Assembly: GCA_023460085.1 (NCBI GenBank)
Contig: JAEWRI010000031.1
Coordinates: 62,001-126,000 of the forward strand
Reading direction: 5' to 3'
Origin: Bacillota bacterium
GTDB taxonomy: Bacteria > Bacillota > Clostridia > Christensenellales > SZUA-584
DNA length: 64,000 bases
The notes beneath the pieces were generated by a model. That model was given only the letters and a program-made list of their open reading frames with translations. It did not search any database and was not told the DNA's origin. This document shows, piece after piece, positions 59,069 through 64,000 of the stretch. How positions within the stretch are numbered: the stretch's first letter is position 1; the number at the start of each line of letters is the position of its first letter. The position numbers were made by a program, and so were the translations under genes.

Positions 59069-60114
59069 CCGGGAAACGCCTCGATGCGCTTCAGAACGCG
59101 GTCCATCTGTTCGTCCGTACCCATGGAGATGCGCAGGTAAGGCAGGGTGCGCGGCCCGGAAAGGTGGCGCACATAGATATTGTCCTCCTCCAGCCAGGCT
59201 TTGAGGCGCGGCGCGTCCGCGCCTTTTTTCGCGGCGAATACGAAGTTCGTGGAAGAGGGCAGCACGTTGAAGCCCAGTGTGCGCAGACGCTGTGCGGTAC
59301 GCTCGCGTGTGGCGACGATTCGGCCCGTGATGTCCGCATAGTATGCCGTGTCGCGCAGCGCCGCGGCGGCCATGTGCTGCGCCGCCATGTCCAGCGGGTA
59401 CGAGTTAAAGCAGTCCTTGATGCGCGTCAGTCCGTCGATGAGGTGCGGCTGACCCAGGGCATAACCCACGCGCAGCCCCGCGAGCGCGTGAGATTTAGAC
59501 AGCGTGTGTACCACCAGCAGGTTGGGATACCGGGTTACGAGCGCGTCCGCGCTCTCGCCGCCGAACGCAACGTAGGCTTCGTCGACGATGACCACACAGT
59601 GCGCGTTGTTCTGCAGTATGGCTTCCACCTCCGTCAGCGGCAGCGTGATGCCCGAGGGTGCATTGGGGTTGGCCAGCACGATGCCGCCCTGGGCGCGCAG
59701 CTCGCTCACGGGAATCGTGAAATCCTCCCGAACGGGCAGCAGCGTGTAGGAGATGTTATAGAGCTCCGCCCAGACGTGGTAGAAGCTGTATGTGACATCC
59801 GGGAAAACAACGTTGCCGTCGAAAAATGCGAGAAACGCGAAGCCCAGCACCTCGTCGGAGCCGTTGCCGCAGAACACGTGCGATACGGGAAGTCCTGCGA
59901 TTTGTGCCGCCGCCTCCCGCAATTCACCGCCTTCCGGGTGCGGATAGAGCCGCAGGCGCGAAGCGTCGAAGCTGTGGTATGCTTCCAGCGCCTTCGGGGA
60001 AGGCGGATACGGATTTTCGTTGGTATTCAGTTTGATCATTTCCTGCTGCTGCGGCTGTGCACCCGCGGTGTACGGCGCGGTCACGCGCGCCCTGCTGCTT
60101 AAAAAGTTCTGCAA
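59065..60114 (-). CDS. hisC: Histidinol-phosphate aminotransferase
   Basis: A 349-residue fold-type I aminotransferase of histidine synthesis. It has IKLNTNENPYPPSPKALEAY (substrate-binding start), ANPNAPSGITLPL, VIVDEAYVAFGG and the PLP lysine in VVHTLSKSHALAGLRVGYAL, all HisC hallmarks. The start is TTG 60114, five bases after GGGAGG; no good ATG is near. No other his gene lies in the window, so it may serve also tyrosine/phenylalanine transamination. Confidence 0.9.
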   Translation of the reverse strand: MQNFLSSRARVTAPYTAGAQPQQQEMIKLNTNENPYPPSPKALEAYHSFDASRLRLYPHPEGGELREAAAQIAGLPVSHVFCGNGSDEVLGFAFLAFFDGNVVFPDVTYSFYHVWAELYNISYTLLPVREDFTIPVSELRAQGGIVLANPNAPSGITLPLTEVEAILQNNAHCVVIVDEAYVAFGGESADALVTRYPNLLVVHTLSKSHALAGLRVGYALGQPHLIDGLTRIKDCFNSYPLDMAAQHMAAAALRDTAYYADITGRIVATRERTAQRLRTLGFNVLPSSTNFVFAAKKGADAPRLKAWLEEDNIYVRHLSGPRTLPYLRISMGTDEQMDRVLKRIEAFPG

Positions 60115-60164
60115 ATTTGCCTCCCGTTGCCGTGCGATAATTCCAAACCCATGCTTGCTATTAT

Positions 60165-60187
60165 GGCTGCGCTGCGCAGCCTTTTTT
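60165..60187 (+). terminator. Terminator-like hairpin facing tag, inside the hisC leader region
   Basis: GGCTGCG, CTG loop, CGCAGCC, then TTTTTT (60182-60187). It points along the plus strand, where it would end antisense transcription entering from hisC or pgm and insulate tag. Confidence 0.7.
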
Positions 60188-60255
60188 CTATCATATCATA
60201 AAATTCACAAAATAATAACAACAACAAAAGAACGCGGTTATGCTACAATGATTCC

Positions 60256-60762
60256 ATGCAGCGATGTGGTTGGGCGAACGGCGGCGATTTGCTGCTTCGC
60301 CAGTATCATGACGAGGAATACGGAAGGAAAAAGCACGGCGATGCGGCGCTGTTTGAGAAGCTGTGTCTGGAGTGCTTCCAGGCTGGGCTGTCATGGCGCA
60401 CCGTGCTGTATAAACGCGACGCGCTGCGGGAGTGCTTTTATAGCTTCGACGCCGCCCGAGTGGCTGCGATGACGGAGGACGATGTGGCGGCGCTGATGGG
60501 CGACGCGCGCATCATCCGTTGCAGACGAAAGATGGAGGCCGTCATCCACAACGCGCAGCGGCATCTCGTGCTGTTTCCGGAGGAAGGCAGCTTTTCTGCC
60601 TACGTGTATGAGCACAGCAGCGGTGAGGCGCTTTCGGCGGACTTAAAGCGGCTGGGATACCGTTTTGCGGGGCCTGTCATCTGCGAGGCGTTTCTGATGA
60701 GCGTGGGCGCGACAGAGGGGCACGAGCCGCAGTGTTTTATGGCGGGGGTTTCCGGAGAGTAA
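60256..60762 (+). CDS. tag: DNA-3-methyladenine glycosylase I
   Basis: A 168-residue base-excision repair enzyme that removes 3-methyladenine. Zinc ligands C4, H18 (RQYHDEEYG), and the H and C of GHEPQC near the end are kept, as is LFEKLCLECFQAGLSWRTVLYKRDALRECF, the helix-hairpin core. MQRCGWA is the usual start. No ribosome site precedes the ATG, but a TACAAT -10-like box sits seven bases before it, so the mRNA may be leaderless. Confidence 0.92.
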   Translation: MQRCGWANGGDLLLRQYHDEEYGRKKHGDAALFEKLCLECFQAGLSWRTVLYKRDALRECFYSFDAARVAAMTEDDVAALMGDARIIRCRRKMEAVIHNAQRHLVLFPEEGSFSAYVYEHSSGEALSADLKRLGYRFAGPVICEAFLMSVGATEGHEPQCFMAGVSGE

Positions 60763-60795
60763 TTTTCCGGACGAAGAGTAGGGGGAGTGAGGAAT

Positions 60796-61632
60796 ATGCC
60801 GGCATACCTGACGCACAGGGTGGCGGGTGAGATGGTTTTGGACAAGCTTCCAGAAGCGGTTGCGAATAAGCATGCATTTTTCCTGGGCTGCCAGGGGCCG
60901 GATATCTTGTTCTTCCGGGATTTTCAGCCGTGGCGGGCGCCGATGAAAAGCCTGCGCCTCGGGCTGCGCATGCATCAGGAGCGCGTGCGGGATCTGTTCT
61001 TCGCGGCGTTAGAATACGCGCGCCAGTACGAGGATGCCGATCGCGACGAGTTAATCGCGTATCTCACCGGCTTTATTACGCACTATGCGGTGGATAAAAA
61101 TACGCATCCCTTTGTTTATGGCAAGGCGGGAGGTAATACCAGCCTGCACAACCGTATTGAGCTGATGTGGGACAGCTTTGCCGCGAAGGAGAAGTGGGGC
61201 ATCGAGCCGCAGCAGTTTGATATCTATTCCGACATCATGGACGAAAAGGTGGGCGAAGGCATCTGCGGCTGCTACAGCGCCGTAGCCAAAGAGGTGTACG
61301 GCAAGCGCATGGGCGGAAGCGCGGTGCCGCGCGCACAGAAATACTTCGCGCGCATTAAGGCCCGACTGGTGGACATCAACCGCTTTGGCCGGATTCTCAT
61401 CCGGGTGATTCGTGCGCTCAGCGGTTTCGACGTGGGTGCCATGATGTATCCCGAGCGGCGCAGCGAGCAATGGTTTTCGCGGGAGGAGTATCAGGGAATG
61501 CAGGACATGCTGCAAAAGGGAGTGGACGAGGCGTGCGATATGATCCGCGTGGCGCTGGAATTCATCTCGGGCGGCGAAGTTGCGCTGCCCGGCTGGTTTG
61601 GCGATACCGATTTCTCGGGGGATCCTATCTGA
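60796..61632 (+). CDS. Zinc-dependent phospholipase C-like protein
   Basis: A 278-residue protein of the zinc-dependent phospholipase C family. Histidine and aspartate metal ligands appear in MPAYLTHRVAGEMVLD, GCQGPDILFFRD, RMHQERVRDLFF, YLTGFITHYAVDKNTHPFVYGK and NTSLHNRIELMWDS. It lacks a signal peptide, so it is probably cytoplasmic; the substrate is not known. I use ATG 60796, which follows GGGGGAG by 8 bases, instead of the in-frame GTG at 60787. Confidence 0.82.
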   Translation: MPAYLTHRVAGEMVLDKLPEAVANKHAFFLGCQGPDILFFRDFQPWRAPMKSLRLGLRMHQERVRDLFFAALEYARQYEDADRDELIAYLTGFITHYAVDKNTHPFVYGKAGGNTSLHNRIELMWDSFAAKEKWGIEPQQFDIYSDIMDEKVGEGICGCYSAVAKEVYGKRMGGSAVPRAQKYFARIKARLVDINRFGRILIRVIRALSGFDVGAMMYPERRSEQWFSREEYQGMQDMLQKGVDEACDMIRVALEFISGGEVALPGWFGDTDFSGDPI

Positions 61633-61647
61633 CAGGGTATATAGCAA

Positions 61648-61679
61648 ATACCGCGGGGACAAGCCCTGCGGTATTTTTA
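61648..61679 (+). terminator. Terminator of the tag-phospholipase transcript
   Basis: ATACCGCGGGG and CCCTGCGGTAT form a stem with one wobble pair, ACAAG loop, then TTTTT. Confidence 0.85.
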
Positions 61680-61706
61680 TTTCCTGTACTGTGGCGGTGA
61701 TATTGC

Positions 61707-62693
61707 TTAATATCCCCTCTCCGTCAGAAATGCGGCGATGTCCTCGGCCATCGCGCGCTGCTCCGGCGTTCCGGGCAGGGCGCGCAGCCTCTGCGCGAGG
61801 GCATCGGAGCGGAAAACGCAGCCGGTAAGCGCCTCGGGCAGGCCGGCGATGAAGTCCGCGTCCATCGCGTCGGAAAAGACGCTGGCGTGCGTGACCACGC
61901 CGTTCTGCAGCGAGAACTGCAGCTCCGCGTTGCCCCACGAAAAGCGCGTACCGGTCTCAATATCAAACTTTGGAGACTGTCCCAGCTGCCATTCCCAGGT
62001 GGCGTTGCGGGCCTCGATGGCGTCCACTTCCTCCGGACGATCGATGACGAGCGGCTCGCACGGGCCGTATACCTGTTCAAAGCTGTTTTTCAGCGCTTCC
62101 GCCATGCGGTCCACGTCGATGGCGGGGTTCCTTTCGCACAGGTTGCACACGCGTGAGCGCACCGACTCCACACCCTTGGAAGCAATTTTGTCCTTGGATA
62201 CCGAGAGGTAACGGGCGAGCTGGCTCATGTCCGCGCCGATGAGTATGGTGCCGTGATGGAACGCGCTGTCCTTGCGGAAGCAGAACGCGTTGCCGGAGAA
62301 CTTGGCCCCTTCGGACAGGATGTCGTTGCGGCCTGAAAACTCCGCGGATATGTCCAGCGATTTTACCGCGTTCAGTATAACGCTCAGCTGGCGATTCAGG
62401 TCGTAGTCTTCACGGCTGACGATGAATGAGAAATTCAGGTTGCCCATATCGTGGTATACCGCGCCGCCGCCCGAGATGCGGCGTGCCAGCTTTCCTCCTT
62501 CGTCAGCCAAAAGCTGGTGGCGGCACTCCTTCCAGGCGTTCTGATTCTTGCCGATGACCACGGTCTGCTCATTTTGATAGAGGTAGAGCACGCAGGTTTC
62601 CGGCGGCAGGTTATTCAGCACGTACTCCTCCAGCGCCAGATTGCGCCAGGGGCACGGCGAGTCGGAGCGATAAAAATAAAAATGTCGCAGCAT
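61707..62693 (-). CDS. Lipoate-protein ligase
   Basis: Attaches lipoate to lipoyl domains using ATP. A 328-residue protein of the LplA family: ALEEYVLNNLPPETCVLYLYQNEQTVVIGKNQNAWKEC at the start, the lipoyl-adenylate loop LARRISGGGAVYHDMGNLNFSFI, SGRNDILSEGAKFSGNAFCF and HHGTILIGADMSQLARYL. The C-terminal accessory domain is present, as in LplA1. I start at ATG 62693, after GAGGAGG; an earlier ATG lies before that site. Confidence 0.92.
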   Translation of the reverse strand: MLRHFYFYRSDSPCPWRNLALEEYVLNNLPPETCVLYLYQNEQTVVIGKNQNAWKECRHQLLADEGGKLARRISGGGAVYHDMGNLNFSFIVSREDYDLNRQLSVILNAVKSLDISAEFSGRNDILSEGAKFSGNAFCFRKDSAFHHGTILIGADMSQLARYLSVSKDKIASKGVESVRSRVCNLCERNPAIDVDRMAEALKNSFEQVYGPCEPLVIDRPEEVDAIEARNATWEWQLGQSPKFDIETGTRFSWGNAELQFSLQNGVVTHASVFSDAMDADFIAGLPEALTGCVFRSDALAQRLRALPGTPEQRAMAEDIAAFLTERGY

Positions 62694-62814
62694 GGCGGGC
62701 CTCCTCATATTGAATATGCGTTACTATATCATGAAGGAAACGCTTCATCAACCCTGCGTATGAAACGAAAAAAGGGGCATAATATATCCATCAACGAAGG
62801 AAGGTGATTTTGTC

Positions 62815-62970
62815 GTGTCAAAGATGAATTGCTCATGCTGTAAGAAAGCCATGGATTCGCGCTCGATGCAGAACTGCAAGGGGTGCAACTCGTATATGTG
62901 TCAGGACTGCTATGATTTGCACAGTGGCTATTGCGGCGACTGTCAGCAGAGCCTCGATATGTACGAATAG
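62815..62970 (+). CDS. Small cysteine-rich zinc-ribbon-like protein
   Basis: A 51-residue protein starting at GTG 62815 after AAGGAAGGTG. It has eight cysteines in paired arrangement (NCSCCKK, NCKGCNSYMCQDCYD, YCGDC) that could bind two zinc ions. No family is recognised. It precedes the convergent metal-dependent repressor gene. Confidence 0.65.
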   Translation: MSKMNCSCCKKAMDSRSMQNCKGCNSYMCQDCYDLHSGYCGDCQQSLDMYE

Positions 62971-62984
62971 CGCAGAAGCGGCAG

Positions 62985-63362
62985 TTACGGCTGCCGCTTC
63001 TTTTTCAGGTAGGCGCTGATGGCGGCGACGGTCTCCGGTGAGATCACGTGCTCGATGCGGCAGGCGTCTGCCTCTGCCGCCTGCGCGTCCAGTTCCAGAG
63101 CGTCCATAAAGAAATCGGTAATCATATGGTGAAGGCTGTGGACGCGATCCGCCTGGCGTCGTCCTTCATCGGTCAGCGAGACGCGCCCATAGGGCTCCTG
63201 CAGTATAAGGCCGGAGCTTTTAAGGTGCGACATGGCGCGGCTGACGCTGGGTTTGCTTACACCCAGATAGCGCGCAATATCCACAGAGCGTACTTCCCGG
63301 CTCTGCGCTTCCAGTTCGACGATTGCCTCCAGATACATCTCCACCGATTCGCTGGATCCCAT
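62985..63362 (-). CDS. DtxR/MntR-family metal-dependent regulator
   Basis: A 125-residue repressor, the length of the short MntR type without the SH3-like domain. The helix-turn-helix is RSVDIARYLGVSKPSVSRAMSHLKSSGLI, and the metal-binding helix is RVHSLHHMITDFFMDALELDAQAAEADACRIEHVIS, with conserved H, E, C and H ligands. Its target gene (usually a manganese or iron transporter) is not in the window. Confidence 0.88.
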   Translation of the reverse strand: MGSSESVEMYLEAIVELEAQSREVRSVDIARYLGVSKPSVSRAMSHLKSSGLILQEPYGRVSLTDEGRRQADRVHSLHHMITDFFMDALELDAQAAEADACRIEHVISPETVAAISAYLKKKRQP

Positions 63363-63405
63363 ATATCCACCATCCTGGAAAAATTGCGTCCCTTTCGGAA
63401 CAAAG

Positions 63406-63570
63406 TTACTTGAGCGACAACAGCCAGAACGCGAGCGCAGCGATCAAAAAAGGAAGCAATATGAGAAGCCGCTTTAAGCCCAGCTGTCGGATAAACTCTT
63501 TTTCATGCTCGTCGTGCTCCGGGTTGCGGATCCGCTCCAACGTTTCCCGCCACTTTTCTTTCATGCTCAT
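63406..63570 (-). CDS. Small single-pass membrane protein
   Basis: A 54-residue protein from ATG 63570, six bases after AGGAG. It has a charged cytoplasmic start (MSMKEKWRETLERIRNPEHD) and one hydrophobic segment at the C-terminus (LLILLPFLIAALAFWLLSL). Unknown function; the charged head and tail anchor resemble small accessory membrane proteins. Lies about 40 bases upstream of the regulator on the same strand. Confidence 0.6.
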   Translation of the reverse strand: MSMKEKWRETLERIRNPEHDEHEKEFIRQLGLKRLLILLPFLIAALAFWLLSLK

Positions 63571-63659
63571 GCGCTGCTCCTGACCCCATTATATCATCCC
63601 GCGGACAAATTCGCAAAGGCGGGGAATGGGTATGGATAAATATGAGGAAAGCGTGCCTT

Positions 63660-63673
63660 TGAACATCTGTTCA
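63660..63673. promoter_or_regulatory. LexA-like palindrome over a promoter
   Basis: TGAAC-atct-GTTCA is a perfect palindrome of the LexA type (GAAC-N4-GTTC). A TTGAAC with TTTATA 18 bp away suggests a promoter on the plus strand. Confidence 0.4.
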
Positions 63674-63720
63674 AAAAAAATCTTTATACATTTTTAACAT
63701 TGGGCAGGAGTTTTATGATC

Positions 63721-63786
63721 TTATCCCTGGTCACTCAGGCTTGTTTTTTCACGTTCTGTGGAAAACGTTGTGGATAACGTGGATAA
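63721..63786. promoter_or_regulatory. Cluster of DnaA-box-like sites, candidate origin region
   Basis: TGTGGATAA at 63769-63777 is an exact DnaA box (reverse of TTATCCACA); CGTGGATAA (63778-63786) and TGTGGAAAA (63757-63765) differ by one base each, and TTATCCCTG (63721-63729) in the other direction differs by two. They lie in an A+T-rich gap of about 400 bases ending at a new gene start. The nearby rpsF-ssb-rpsR operon is often close to the origin in Bacillota. Confidence 0.5.
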
Positions 63787-63981
63787 CTTTATGCACTTGC
63801 GCCATGAATTTTATGCAGCAGGGCGGCGGCAGGGGTTTACATTCTGCCCTCACGCCTTCAGACCTGCCGGATAGCTATGCACGAATAGCGAATAATATTC
63901 GGCGGGTTGATTCCGCAGCAAGATTAAGTTTCTCGTTTTTGGGGTATGCTCAAAGCAAATCCTATTAAGGCGGTGGAAGGA

Positions 63982-64000
63982 ATGCACGACAGCCTTGAAG
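63982..64000 (+). CDS. Start of a gene cut by the window end (possibly dnaA)
   Basis: ATG 63982 begins MHDSLE, after AAGGCGGTGG. Only six codons are in the window. The adjacent DnaA boxes make dnaA the best guess, but this is unproven. Confidence 0.35.

Noticed and set aside
58876..60102. 408-codon plus-strand frame opposite hisC
   Set aside because: Antisense shadow; hisC on the other strand has every expected motif and a ribosome site.
63741..63968. 75-codon plus-strand frame across the DnaA boxes
   Set aside because: Low-complexity Trp/Cys-rich reading with no ribosome site; the DNA is better explained by DnaA-box repeats.

Overview
The window looks like a chromosomal segment of a Gram-positive anaerobe of the Bacillota, most likely a Clostridia-type organism. 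The signs are strong purine-rich ribosome binding sites, TTGACA/TATAAT-type promoters, a CymR/IscR-like (Rrf2) sulfur regulon, a MetNIQ transporter, an rpsF-ssb-rpsR operon, an orphan corrinoid protein with a PocR/AraC regulator, and a tRNA with an encoded CCA. I cannot name the genus. The core DNA is visibly G+C-rich; one block (about 31.8-53.3 kb) is visibly A+T-rich and is a mobile element.

Layout. 1-1026: truncated metK on the minus strand with its own promoter and a leader hairpin. 1.3-9.0 kb: a tight operon of two paralogous radical-SAM proteins with an unusual C-x8-C-x2-C cluster motif, a flavin-split-barrel protein, a complete sulfonate/taurine-type ABC importer, a sphingosine-phosphate-lyase-like PLP enzyme and a GNAT acetyltransferase. 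Together they look like uptake and processing of an unknown, perhaps sulfur- or amine-containing, small molecule. 9.1-12.6 kb: a decayed M20 peptidase, a C39-like protease, an HD protein, a cysteine desulfurase and a TtcA-like thiolase. 12.8-20.1 kb: a copper module (HMA-TauE/SafE-cupredoxin fusion, CopA, lipoprotein, response regulator, histidine kinase). 20.2-31.6 kb: XdhC-like protein, then sulfur amino acid genes (MalY, cystathionine gamma-synthase-type enzyme, two Rrf2 regulators, CysK, LarE, MetY, pyridoxal kinase, MetNIQ).

31,799-53,325: a complete Tn7-like transposon of 21.5 kb with 24-bp imperfect terminal inverted repeats, internal transposase-binding repeats, and a 5-bp target duplication (AGATC). 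It has landed in the loop of the intrinsic terminator of a tRNA-Ser(UGA) gene: joining the two flanks rebuilds a perfect 10-bp terminator stem. It encodes a TnsA-TnsB fusion, TnsC, and two TniQ/TnsD proteins, one at each end; I found no CRISPR array. Its cargo is defensive or competitive: a type I restriction-modification locus with two extra genes (an ImmA/IrrE-type metallopeptidase and a membrane-anchored HsdR-N-like nuclease), a Sel1-TIR protein, and a cassette of two tiny cysteine-rich peptides, a SPASM radical-SAM maturase and a UvrA-like ABC ATPase. That last cassette is my best candidate for an undescribed system, a ribosomal peptide pathway with a UvrA-like partner.

53.4-64 kb: tRNA-Ser, PocR/AraC regulator and corrinoid protein, rpsF-ssb-rpsR, phosphoglucomutase, hisC, tag, a zinc-dependent phospholipase C-like protein, a lipoate ligase, two small proteins and a DtxR/MntR-type regulator. 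The window ends in a region with clustered DnaA-box-like sites just before the start of a gene cut by the window end, a possible replication origin.
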